Of a stretch of 64,000 bases of DNA, positions 12,341 to 22,402 are shown piece by piece. How positions within the stretch are numbered: position 1 is the stretch's first letter; every line of letters starts with the position of its first letter. The stretch covers positions 16,656,142 through 16,720,141 of the forward strand of contig JAPTHN010000002.1 of assembly GCA_026936325.1 (NCBI GenBank), read 5' to 3'. This stretch comes from Platynereis dumerilii (taxonomy: Eukaryota; Annelida; Polychaeta; Phyllodocida; Nereididae). A model generated the notes under the pieces. It did no database searches, was not told the DNA's origin, and worked only from the letters and a program-made list of their open reading frames with translations. Both the position numbers and the translations under genes were made by a program.

Positions 12341-14376
12341 AATATTGATATAAATAATGTATATTGTATATTGTATAGTATGTATGCTCATTTGAATGTA
12401 CAAGTGTGATACATTTTACAACCAAATTGAACCAATAAATAAAATGAATTTGTCATTTTTAGCCAATTAATTTAAATAGACCAAATTTAATTGATTAAAC
12501 AAAGTCACAATACACACTCCTGTGAGTCCTGTCGTCCTTATATATACCTACTACTAGAACTCGAAATAAAATGTTCATCAATTATTAATAAAATTGGCAC
12601 AATATTGCTCCACAACAATGCACAATATTGTCATTAACGAAATAGCTAAAATGTAACCCCTTTTTTGGATCAGTCAACCCTAAAGAGGATGCATTGAAAA
12701 CATGAGTCACCTCTCCAGGGCACCTCCTCATTCCTCCCCTTGAGCCCCCCCCCCCTCCTCCTCTTGATCCAACCCCGGGGTTACCCCCCCCCCCAACTGC
12801 CACTGCCCACTGTCCATGCATGCCTCTTAATTGCTAATTGCTGACAATCAGACAGTATACATGTACAAAAAACACGTGGGTTAGTTAGTAAACAAACCCT
12901 GCCAGCAAAATGTAAACACAAGATTTTGCGTTTCTAACCAAAACATTTCCATTGATTCATTTTTGCAGTGACAGGTGACGATTTCAGAGAGAGCAACAAA
13001 ACGACGTTTTCCATCAACGCACTGGAAAATTAAAAGGTATGCAGCACTCACCTCTTATCTAGCCGGCCACAACATCTCTCAAAACAATTTCCCATATTCT
13101 GAAACGTATTCCCACTGAAAAATACATGGACAAGTCTTTTTCACTGCCCAGTTACATTTTACCGGAAGTATCCACAGATCTGCTCCGTGAACCACTGCGC
13201 AGCCGAGCTGTCATGCTTTTCTACCTCCACTGTCATGGCGCGAAGATTTCCAAAACAAACAGCTGTCAAAACCACGTGGCAGCTGTCAAACGAAGTCTAA
13301 GACTGATTTCATTGTATTTGGGTAACCATTATCACCCACAATGATGCATCTGGAGCTGAAAAAGGTACAAATTCATGATTCCATGCTCATCTGTGCTGGT
13401 CATGTAAATCTAGCTTGGATTCATTCATCAAAAGCCAACAGTGCCACACCCCCTTCATTCCGATCCAATCCACAGGTGTTTTGGACATGCAAGAAACTGT
13501 TTTCGTGAATATTGAAAAAAAAAGTATCGTGCCGTCTTGAAACAAATCAAAATATTATATGTTCTTGTCGCACTAGGCCTATTTCAGGAAAAAAAGTAAG
13601 GTTGGGTTAATTTCCTTATCAGACCAAAAATCCCCTTTTTCCAGCAACCCTGAAACAGATAAAGATGGGATCGGGATTTAAAAGATATACGTGTGGGAAT
13701 GAACATCAAAGCGCCTAATTAAGCCTTTAGGTACAAGACCACCGGAGACCATCTGGCCGAGTGGCTGTTAATTAATACAAAGTGTTTGATATGCTCCCAC
13801 AAACAATTAAGAAATGTATAAAAGATGAATTTTGGTAATCACGGGTTTTACATTTTTGGTTAGTTTTTACTTCAATGAAGGATGAGACTTTTTATCAAAT
13901 ATCACCTTTTAAGGTTACACCAATTAGTATGATAGTTCACAATTCATATGGCCTATTCCTCAATAGGCCTACATCAGAACGAAATTGAACTATTGGATAA
14001 TGTGTGTTGTTAATAATTGATTAGGGTCATTTCCAGTTATGTCGTGGGATTGATTACATATTCCGCTTGGCGGCTTCGGTTAATAACACAAAATTTCCAG
14101 TTGAGATAAACAAGAATGAAATTTCCTGTGGTTTTCATTAGCTTGTAGCGCAAGAATCACACCTTGTCATTGCTTGTGAGGATGGGACAGAAAGACACAG
14201 GAGGGGTCAAACAGTGCAGAACACAATACCCATAAAGTAATGGCATAAAGCCACATAAGAACATTGATTAATGAAATTGATTGATAAGCATCTTTTGTAA
14301 TAACTTTTCAATTTCCCCTGCCTTAGCTAAAACTTGTATTTTTTCATGGTTTCATATAGTCATCTTGAGGTACCAC
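12341..14376. other. Upstream region of the candidate cytokine gene
   Basis: C-homopolymer tracts at 12740-12800 are the only striking feature. Enhancers may lie here but no site was called. Confidence 0.45.
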
Positions 14377-14386
14377 TATATATAAG
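14377..14386 (+). promoter_or_regulatory. TATA box of the candidate cytokine gene
   Basis: TATATATAAG sits 69 bp before the ATG at 14455, which leaves room for a 5' UTR of about 40-50 bases. A strong TATA box fits an inducible, tightly controlled gene, though the sequence alone does not prove that. Confidence 0.55.
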
Positions 14387-14454
14387 CTGAGAATAATCTC
14401 ATAAAATTAAAAGAGACAGCACAATCAAGACAGAATCATCACTTCACAGTAATA

Positions 14455-14506
14455 ATGTTTAAAATGACTTGGTCAACTGGGTGTGTTGGGAGTATAATTC
14501 TGGCAG
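14455..14506 (+). CDS. Exon 1 of the candidate cytokine gene
   Basis: It encodes residues 1-17 (MFKMTWSTGCVGSIILA) plus one base of the next codon and ends in a GTGAGC donor at 14507. A TATA box lies about 70 bp upstream. A second in-frame ATG at codon 4 could also start translation. A very short first coding exon ending in phase 1 is typical of IL-6/EPO/GH-type genes. Confidence 0.68.
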
Positions 14507-17092
14507 GTGAGCGACTTCTTATTTACTTAACTTCTTGGAATGGGACATTCGACATGTAGTTTTGTTGTTGTTTTTTTCGGAGTGTGATAAACATCATATA
14601 TAACTTTTTGATATACTCCCAGGAGACAACTGAACAGCAGAGAATGAAGAAGATGAGGGAGAATAGACTTTCTCAGTAATGCTGAGACTTTTTATGTACT
14701 ACAATGTAACTGACTGTTTATTATTTAATATGTAAATGGCACTGCCATGAAGTTCGTGCAGCATTGTCATAGAACTACTGCATTATGATCTTCAACTTGC
14801 AATGCAGAAGGCCAATTTATCTTTTTAAAGGACTCGGCAAATGGGCTGATAGATAAGATTAGATAGATAAGATCAGATCTATAGATATATAGATAAATAG
14901 ATAGATAGATAGATCGATAGATATAGATAGACAGATTGCACTGACAGCTGTGTAATTCAAATCTATGTTAAATCTGGATCTATTAAATTGTTGATGTTAC
15001 ATTTAACTGAGATCAATAAAACCATAGCTATTCAGAGGTGACTGTTTACTATTAGACTGTTACATAATTTGTTGATAGTTAATGAAGATTATGTAACCTT
15101 AGGTGTTTTTCTGATTTCTGACTTGGTGAGCCATTTAAAGTCATTAACTTTTGTATTGACTTTTAATTTTCAGTCACTTAAGTGTTACAATGTATGGAAA
15201 TAATTATTTCCAATGTTGATACACATATTCAAGGATGCCGGAACAGGGGGGGCAGGGGTTGCAATCGCCCCTCCTGCCCTTGTCCAAGGGGGGCAGGGGG
15301 GGCAACGGTGCCCTTTAGATCTTAAAGAAAAAAAACTATATTTTACCTTATTTTACTAATTTTAGGCACAAATTGGTAAGTATATATTCAAAATTATAAG
15401 TGGCGCCCTATATAAATTGTCTCACGCGAAATTGGCGCGAATATGATTTGCCCTTTTTCATCCTACCGCCCCTGCCGCCCACGGTTCCTTCCGGCACCCC
15501 TGCACATATTGATTTAAATCCCTGAAATCTGTCATTGGAGGTTGTTATAGGACAAGACTGAAATTTTAAAGCTATCTTGGAACATATTTAAGGCATTTTA
15601 ATTATTTGCCAAACTAAACTGTGACTAAACTATTAGCTCCACTTTTATGGCAACTACAGGCACTTCCTGTTTAGTTCAGGCAGTCACTGTAGACAGGAGC
15701 ACCACACAGAATGAGCTGTCCTTGTGCTAAGTGAGCTTCGCTCATTCATAATATTTATGTTTTTCACATTTATAAATATGTACCTAGAGCCAAGGCTAGA
15801 GTATAAGATAAATATATAATGTGTCTATAGTAATGAAGATAAAAGTAAAATTCAAATTTTCATAACAAGCACATATAATGGCACAGCATCGCCCATGCCC
15901 CGCATGTTTTATCCTATGTTTATCCTATCCGTTAGCCAGTTTATCCCGTTCGTTTATCCTATCCATTTATCCTATCCATTTATCCTCTCCGTTTATCATA
16001 TCTGTTTATCCTATCCGTTTATCCTATCCGTGTATCCTACCCGTTATCCTGTTTATCCCATTTATCCTATCTATTTATCCTATCTGTTTATCCTATCCGT
16101 TTATCCTATCCGTTTATCCAGTACCCCATAAGCACTGGTTCATCCCATTTATCCTGTTTATCTTATCTATTTATCCTATTTGTTTATCCTGTCCGTTATC
16201 CTATCCGTTTATCCTATCCGTTTAACATATCCGTTTATCCTATCCGTTTATCCTACCCATTTATCCTACCCGTTATCCTATCCGTTTATCCTATCTGTTT
16301 ATCCTATCCGTTTATCCTATCCGTTATCCTATCCGTTAGCCTATCCGTTTATCCCATCCGTTTATCCTATCCGTTTATCCCGTTTATCCTACCTGTTTAT
16401 CCTATCTGTTTATCCTACCTGTTTATCCTATCCGTTTATCCTATCCGTCTATCCTATCCGTCTGTCAACCCATCTATCCATTAAGCCATCCGTCAATCCA
16501 TTCCTCCATCTATCTATCTATCCTGTCTGTTTATCCTATCCGTTTATACTATCCATCTATCCTATCTGTTTATCCCAGCCATCTATCCTATCCATCTATC
16601 CTATCTGTCTGTCAATCTGTCTGTCCATCCGTCTATCTATCATTCAATCCATCCGTCAATCCATCATTCATCTACCTATCTACGTTTCTATTTATCCTAT
16701 CCGTTTATCCTATCCGTTGATCCCGTTTGTTTATCCCATCCGTTTATCCTATCCGTTTATCCCGTTCGTTTATCCCATCCGTTTATCCTATCCGTTTATC
16801 CCATCCGTATATCCTATCCGTTTATCCCGTTTGTCCTACCTGTTTATCCCATCTGTTTATCCTATCCGTTTATCCTATCTGTTTATCCCATCCGTCTATC
16901 CTGTCCGTCTGTCAACCCATATATCCATCAATCCATCTGTCAATCCATTCCTCCATCTATCTATCTATCTATCCTGTCTGTTTATCCTATCCGTTTATAC
17001 TATCCATCTATCCTATCCTACTGTATATCCCATCCATCTATCCTATCCATCTATCTGTCTGCCAATCCGTCTATCCATGCATCTATCCATGC

Positions 17093-17148
<56 letters not shown>

Positions 17149-17155
17149 ATCTATA

Positions 17156-17198
<43 letters not shown>

Positions 17199-20100
17199 AT
17201 GTCTTTTACATGAGTGTATATTATAACCAGTATTTTATTTACATAAATATAAAACAGATTTATATAATATATAGTAAGTTGCCCGTAGATTGGAGGGAAG
17301 AGAATAGAATAATATGAAATAGATACAATATAAGCCCGTGCTACCTGTATAATTAGTTGGACAGATGCATGAACTATACTGAGATGCAGGAATTGCTGAG
17401 TTTCCCAGAAATAGAATGTGGTGCAAAGGGAGGAAGTGGCACATACTCGCCCTAGCGGAGAGCCAGTTCGTGAGAACTGGCACTCGCATTTGACGCTTCA
17501 CTTTGATAGGGTGCATGAATACAGGCCTTTGCACGAATGTAAACAGTGTATATCTCCGCAAAAATAGACCTGAATCACGTGTTGCTTTCTGCTTGTGGAA
17601 AGAAGAGGTTGTGCTGCTGCCAGGCTCAAATCACGCAGGTTAATCCTGCTGACATTATCACCACTTTGGGTAGGTGTTGACAATGCACTGCTAATTAGCT
17701 GGTCCGTGGCAGCATGGCTGGCCTGTTTACAACGTTTTGTAATGGCGCCCGTTGCAACGGATTCAGGGGCTATCCCAGAGTTCAAAGCATATACGAGTGA
17801 CGGATTCCCTCTGGGAATCCGAGTGAGGGCGAGTTTGGAAGTGGCAAAGGACTTGCAGGTGCTGCCCTCTTGTGTAATGTATCTGAATGAGCTGCTTGCA
17901 GTGGCCATTCTGTGTACTAAAACTCACCCTGTGGAAGGGAAAATGGCCACCACAATGCAGGCTTTCTGGACCTTGATAGCCTCTAAAACTGATAATAGTA
18001 AATTTTCTAATATTGAATTAAACTGAAAATACGAACCGTTGTGCACATCTACAATGGTATCAATGTGTTATGCATATGATAAGAACTTCCAGAGTGGGCT
18101 GGTTGAGGCCACAGCATTGGTTGTTTCACCCCTTCAGTAGATTTCAGCACTAAAGCATAATCGCCCTATGCATAGCATAGCATGGGCGATAATTATGAAA
18201 TAATACCACATTGCCAATCCGATGACAGAAAAATCCATTAAATTGTAAGGCGAAATCTCCACTTTCATACATGTAATTGTATTTTCAGGATTTGTCCTAT
18301 CAGCAGCACTCATCACATTGGTCTCCAACTCAGGGTGTTTCTTTTCCTCATTGCAAAAAGAGGAGACCACCTCAGCTCCCGAGGGCCCTTTCCAGATCCC
18401 TCCCACCCCAACAGAAAGTTCAGCATCTCAAATAGACCACTTTTCTTCAACCTCCGAAAGAACCAGGAGATCAACGCTCGAAGAGAATGACCAAGAATAT
18501 TGCCAGATGGCAGACGACAGGTTGGAAGACATCATCAAGCAATCTTCATTCACTAAACACATTATTCGAAGACAACTTCGGAGCTATGTAAGTTTTTGAT
18601 TCTTTAATATCTCATGTTATCTTTACGGCTACGAATGTCGGAGTATTAATATATCGACCTCCCCCCAGCGCCCCTCCCACCAAAACAATATTTCCAAATT
18701 TAGTGAACACAAAAAATTCAGACAAGAAAATTAAAATTTTGGGCAGATGACCAAATACATATTGCGGAAAATAATTGACTCCTGAGATGTGCCATTTGAA
18801 ATTATATGAAAGCCAGATTAGTGTTAGCAATGAGACCAAGAATACTCGAGAAGTCTCATGATTTTGATGACTCGGCATTTTCTCGTCTCGCTGCTCAAGC
18901 GAGTCTTGAGAATTCAAACGATGATCATTGTTTGACATGGTGTTCACGTGTTTAATATTTATACCGGTTACAGAGCATTGGGTTGTTGTTTTGTTTTGCT
19001 TGATATTGTTGTTATTGTGTACTTGCTTCATTGTTCAATATCAATATCTGTTGATGATAATCCCCAATTTCCCCATAGTATACCTGACAGGCCATTTTTT
19101 TAAGTATAAAAGTGGTTGGGATTTGGCCCACCAGCCCCTGCAAAATCCCCACCACTGACAGAGATTTGCCCCACCAGTAAGTGCCCTTTGATTCTAAATT
19201 TCACAATAAATTTGCTAAAATGTAGCAATTAGCAGTACAACTGGAGTTAAATCCGTGAAATTTACATCTGTGTATTCATTGAATTATTTATTTGTGTGAG
19301 AATAGTTAAATTTGAAATCTTTTCACCACGCACGTCATGTTTCTAGACGCGATAATAAAATGCCCTCTTTGGCCAAAATCCCCGCCACTGAAATTTGTTT
19401 AAAAAATGCCCTGATACCTGATAAATGCTGAAGTTGATCTGAAGTCTGTCTGTCTGTCTGTCTGTCTGCCATTCTCGAGAGTCACAAGCGAGACTCGTTG
19501 GAAACACTAAGCCAGATCTTGAACTTCGGCCAAATTTCAACCCCCTCCCCTCCCCCTCACATTAGCTGAATTATTTAAAATGTGTTTAATTGATAATTGT
19601 TCCAGTTTCCCCTGGTTGAGCAGAACTACAACAGCTTGAACTTGGGGGGAAGACTCCACCCTCCAGCTGTGTCCTGGCATCCTCTGGCTCAGATGTTGAG
19701 AGCCAGACTTCACGGGCAGGTGCCTCCCAACATGGCCACCCAGTATGACCAATTTCAGGTAAAAGTTATTCCGTATTTTATCTCTTCATTTTCTGCAGTA
19801 TATATAGTGTAAAACGGGGGTAAAATTGGCAATCCGGGGTAAAGTTCAAGCTATTTTGACCCACTTAATGGCAGAAATGCCAACTTTTCTCACGGACACA
19901 GTGACACTAACACAGATATCTTTGGCAAAGTCAGTGAGGAAAAGTTGGCATTTGTGCCATAAAGTGGGTCAAAATAGCTTGCCAACTTTACACCGGATTG
20001 TCAACTTTAACCCCGTTTACGGTGTGTCACGCTATGTGTGTCCTGAATATTCTATTTCTCGTTAAATATTTATAAAAGAATTTGTCTCTGTTGTTTTTCA

Positions 20101-21863
20101 AAATTAACTTAAAGTTGACAATCATCTAACTTCAATTCAAATTGTTTACTCATTCATACACAACCTGTAATAGTAACACACTGTTTCTCACACTTATATG
20201 ATCTTTAAAGGACTCAAGGTTTGACTTTTTAAAAATTCATTGTTAGTTCTTACCTCATATCAGACCTTGAAGTAACTACTTCAAATTCAGACTCCCCCCC
20301 CCCCTCCTTTCACACTGAAAATCACAAACATGTGGTTTTGGAGCATTTTCCATACACTTTGCTAAACAGAACCATCCCGTAACGACGGTTGATGTTTTAT
20401 TCAATTAGGAACATTTGTCCTGAAAACACATGCGTTATCAGTTCCTGATATTTTTGAGCCAAAATTTTATGCTGTCAATTTCCAGGCAGAGCAACCATAA
20501 TCAGCCATGAAAGACTTATATTCATTTTCCTCCAGGTGGTAGCACCTTTTAGTAGCCTAGATAATTTTTGCATGTGCAACGATATGACACAGTGATTGTG
20601 CTGAAATGCAGCCAGTGTCTATGCACTCAAACAAAAGTGTCTGTGTAAAACGTTTTGTAAACCTCTTTCAAAGAGTGAAATTTCTTCTCTCACATTATTG
20701 GAGTAAAACTAAAGTAGTAAAGCCAAACAGAACTTACAGAAGAGCTTGAATAATGGTCATTCTCCTACACTTTTGATGTGTAACAAAATTTGTGTCAAAA
20801 TTGCCCAATTCAGCAAAAAATTAGTGTTACGGAGCTAACCTAAATAGAACTGGCCAGAATATCTACTGTTCTTCTTTACACTGTCTACAGGATTTTCGGG
20901 TAAAACTTCTTTCGTAATTACATTAAAACTTAGGCATAAACTTAGGCCTAATATTGTATGACGTTGGCGTTCACCTCTACCTTTACTCTATTTTTAGACA
21001 TTTTTGCTGCAATCGTGCTCAGACCTCAAGGTCTTCCTGGTGATCATGAAAGATTTCATCAACGTCACGGACACTCGTTATGTTAATGATCCTCTGGTAT
21101 GTCAACGTCGTAGCAATGGTGGAGCATGTGACATCACCTGTAACGATGCCGGGATCAAACATGATGTCGGAGTCGCATGTGCTATGAAGAGACATGTCGC
21201 ATACAGGATTGAAGTCTTGATCTCCAACATCGAATCAATAGTAAGAATTTTTTTAATTGTTATCATTTATAATCATACATGTATGTGGAAATTTTAAATA
21301 CTTATTGTTGTGATTCCTGAAGTCAGACACAAGCAATAAGCAAAAGTAGAAAAGGATCATCATGTTTGAGCACAGACAACAACCAGAAATGATTGTCACT
21401 TTTTAGAGAGTGTGTTTTTCACAGGCAACAACAAGCCTTACTGTCAAGTATGAAATGTAGAGATTTGGCAAATATATTAATGATAATTGTGCTTCATTTG
21501 TGAGAGCTACAGTAAGGTTGAGTTTCATACGCTCTTTTTTTTCCATAAGTCATATTTATGGTCTTTTTGATAGTCTTTTTGATGCCGGGACGCGTGCTCC
21601 CTCTCCGTCGTGGTACCAAGACTCTGAACAAGCTTTTTATGCAGTATTTCATTTTAATAAACACTTGTATTATTTTCCAGACTGGTGACTGCAATCTGCC
21701 AGGAGCGTCTTCCAGGAAAGCCTTTCTGATGAACTTGACCATTGCAAGGAGAAGATTCTTTGCCTTTGCTCTGCTGGGGGCTATGTTTGATTCATCTGCC
21801 CACGTCCACCAGAGGGCACTAAAGATGCAGCAACAGTGCTCTGAGAGCCGTCTGGCGTTCTAG
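14455..21863 (+). CDS. Secreted 309-residue protein, candidate IL-6/CNTF-like four-helix cytokine (5 exons)
   Basis: Joined exons 14455-14506, 18289-18587, 19606-19758, 20998-21240 and 21681-21863 give an uninterrupted 309-residue frame. All junctions are GT-AG and intron phases are 1-0-0-0. Seen: a hydrophobic N-terminus (about residues 10-32) that reads as a signal peptide; a Ser/Thr/Pro-rich stretch (40-75) with a basic RTRR site (75-78); a likely amphipathic helix from about 91 (MADDRLED) to the exon 2 end at Tyr117; a Pro-rich linker in exon 3; helical stretches at both ends of exon 4 around a Cys-rich loop; a last helix in exon 5. Eight cysteines lie beyond the signal region and there are two N-glycosylation sequons (NVT, NLT). 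Known: five exons with phases 1-0-0-0 are typical of IL-6, G-CSF, EPO and growth hormone. Inferred: a secreted class I helical cytokine. The gene model is strong; the family call is tentative. No exact family is recognised. Confidence 0.72.
14838..14938. repeat. Imperfect (GATA)n microsatellite
   Basis: AGATAGATAGATAGATCGATAG and variants over about 100 bp, in intron 1 of the candidate cytokine gene. Confidence 0.85.
15230..15502. mobile_element. hAT-type MITE, 273 bp
   Basis: Inverted ends CAAGGATGCCGGAA and CAGGGGTGCCGGAA with C/G-rich subterminal tracts. The flanks carry a perfect 8 bp duplication, CACATATT, at 15222-15229 and 15503-15510. It lies in intron 1 of the candidate cytokine gene. 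Confidence 0.93.
15900..17100. repeat. Minisatellite, 13 bp unit (TTTATCCTATCCG), with higher-order structure
   Basis: Units mutate gradually toward TATC-like tetranucleotides. A block containing CTGTCAACCCAT and CCTCCATCTATC recurs with an offset of 447 bp (16503 and 16950). It lies in intron 1 of the candidate cytokine gene. Confidence 0.95.
17096..17202. repeat. (CTAT)n microsatellite
   Basis: About 25 tetranucleotide units with a few substitutions, continuous with the 13 bp array on its left. Confidence 0.95.
17270..17910. repeat. Probable dispersed repeat in intron 1 of the candidate cytokine gene
   Basis: The left end shares AGTAAGTTGCCCGTAGATTGG (one base off) and the right part shares GCTGCCCTCTTGTGTA with 63.75-63.95 kb. 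Two overlapping frames of about 140 residues on opposite strands are probably chance. Confidence 0.5.
18289..18587 (+). CDS. Exon 2 of the candidate cytokine gene
   Basis: Acceptor TTTTCAG precedes 18289 and donor GTAAGT begins at 18588. It encodes residues 18-117: the rest of the signal peptide, a low-complexity Ser/Thr/Pro stretch, an RTRR site that could be a proprotein cleavage point, an acidic segment, and a predicted helix ending IIRRQLRSY. The phase 0 break after a Tyr at the end of helix A resembles the intron position I recall for LIF and CNTF. Confidence 0.72.
19095..19345. repeat. Dispersed repeat, copy 1
   Basis: CTGCAAAATCCCCACCACTG, then AGAGATTTGCCCCACCAGT, matches 56.39 kb in the same orientation, and weaker similarity continues for about 200 bp. 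It lies in intron 2 of the candidate cytokine gene. Confidence 0.75.
19445..19469. repeat. Short (TCTG)n repeat
   Basis: Six tetranucleotide units in intron 2 of the candidate cytokine gene. Confidence 0.9.
19606..19758 (+). CDS. Exon 3 of the candidate cytokine gene
   Basis: Acceptor TTGTTCCAG ends at 19605 and donor GTAAAA begins at 19759; phase 0 on both sides. It encodes residues 118-168, starting FPLVEQNYNSLNLGG. Prolines and the VSWHPL segment fit a long A-B crossover loop, which is what the matching exon encodes in IL-6-type genes. Confidence 0.72.
19809..20022. mobile_element. 214 bp hairpin MITE
   Basis: Nearly the whole element is one inverted repeat: TGTAAAACGGGGG, then AGCTATTTTGACCCACTT, then GGCAGAAATGCCAACTTTTC, mirrored on the right arm. 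It lies in intron 3 of the candidate cytokine gene; if transcribed it would form a long RNA hairpin. Confidence 0.8.
20998..21240 (+). CDS. Exon 4 of the candidate cytokine gene
   Basis: Acceptor CTATTTTTAG ends at 20997 and donor GTAAGA begins at 21241; phase 0 on both sides. It encodes residues 169-249. It opens TFLLQSCSDLKVFLVIMKDF (likely helix B), has a sequon NVT and a loop with four cysteines, and closes HVAYRIEVLISNIESI (likely helix C). IL-6 exon 4 also carries helices B and C, but it is shorter and lacks this Cys-rich loop. Confidence 0.73.
21681..21863 (+). CDS. Exon 5 of the candidate cytokine gene, with stop
   Basis: Acceptor TATTTTCCAG ends at 21680 and the TAG stop is at 21861-21863. 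It encodes residues 250-309. A short loop (TGDCNLPGASS) leads into a likely amphipathic helix with the sequon NLT and the FFAFALLGAMFDS segment. The tail holds the last cysteine (QQQC). Confidence 0.72.
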   Translation, partial: TGDCNLPGASSRKAFLMNLTIARRRFFAFALLGAMFDSSAHVHQRALKMQQQCSESRLAF

Positions 21864-22091
21864 TGCTAAACATCAGCTTTCATGCAAGCTTGGATTCACC
21901 ATAAGAGTCTATCCATTCAAAGATTATGTAACTTGCTCTTTTCTAATGTTGCGTGTTGACCCTGTATCCGGCTCTAATCGGACTTTAGGTCAAACAATGA
22001 CAATGGTCAGGACCGTCAGGTAAATTTTCAAATCAAATCAATACTACTTCAAGTGAATTTCCGTTCGGCTTTCGCCTCTCGGTGAAGTTCA

Positions 22092-22097
22092 ATTAAA
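22092..22097 (+). terminator. Possible polyadenylation signal (ATTAAA)
   Basis: ATTAAA lies about 230 bases after the stop codon at 21863. No AATAAA is seen nearby. A very AT-rich tract with ATTTA words follows at about 22500-22720; if the transcript runs that far it could act as an AU-rich element. Confidence 0.25.
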
Positions 22098-22302
22098 ATG
22101 CAATTGATTTTGTAAATTGAAAACACACTACCAGACCCTGTTGCGGGTCCAGACAGTGTAGTCTTGGGGGTCCACCAGTCCGGATGTCGGTTCGGCATTC
22201 GCGAGCTAGCGCGGGTGTGGTTTTGCATTCGCGGGCCTGTTAAGCTCCATAATCAACAAAGTGATATTTCCACCTCAGAGGCCACTTCTGGACAGAAAGT
22301 AG

Positions 22303-22402
22303 GTCACTTACTTTCAGATTCAGCCAATCAGAAAGGTTCTTATGAAGGTCACATTTGTAAGAACTTCTCTGATTGGCTGAATCCGAAAGTGACTTACCAG
22401 GT
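22303..22402. repeat. Inverted repeat of about 40 bp arms
   Basis: TTCAGATTCAGCCAATCAGA and its inverse around TCTGATTGGCTGAATCCGAA flank a short loop; 27 of 29 central bases pair. Part of it recurs at 57.68 kb. It lies just downstream of the candidate cytokine gene and may fall in a long 3' UTR. Confidence 0.8.

Noticed and set aside
14532-14540. STAT-type site TTCTTGGAA in intron 1 of the candidate cytokine gene
   Set aside because: A 9-mer with three free positions occurs by chance many times in 64 kb.
15878-17317. Frames of up to 348 residues repeating SYPFILSVYPI
   Set aside because: They are translations of the 13 bp and CTAT arrays inside an intron; several frames are open together.
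17498-18026. Overlapping frames of about 140 residues on both strands
   Set aside because: No domain; the region shares ends with a dispersed repeat and lies in an intron.
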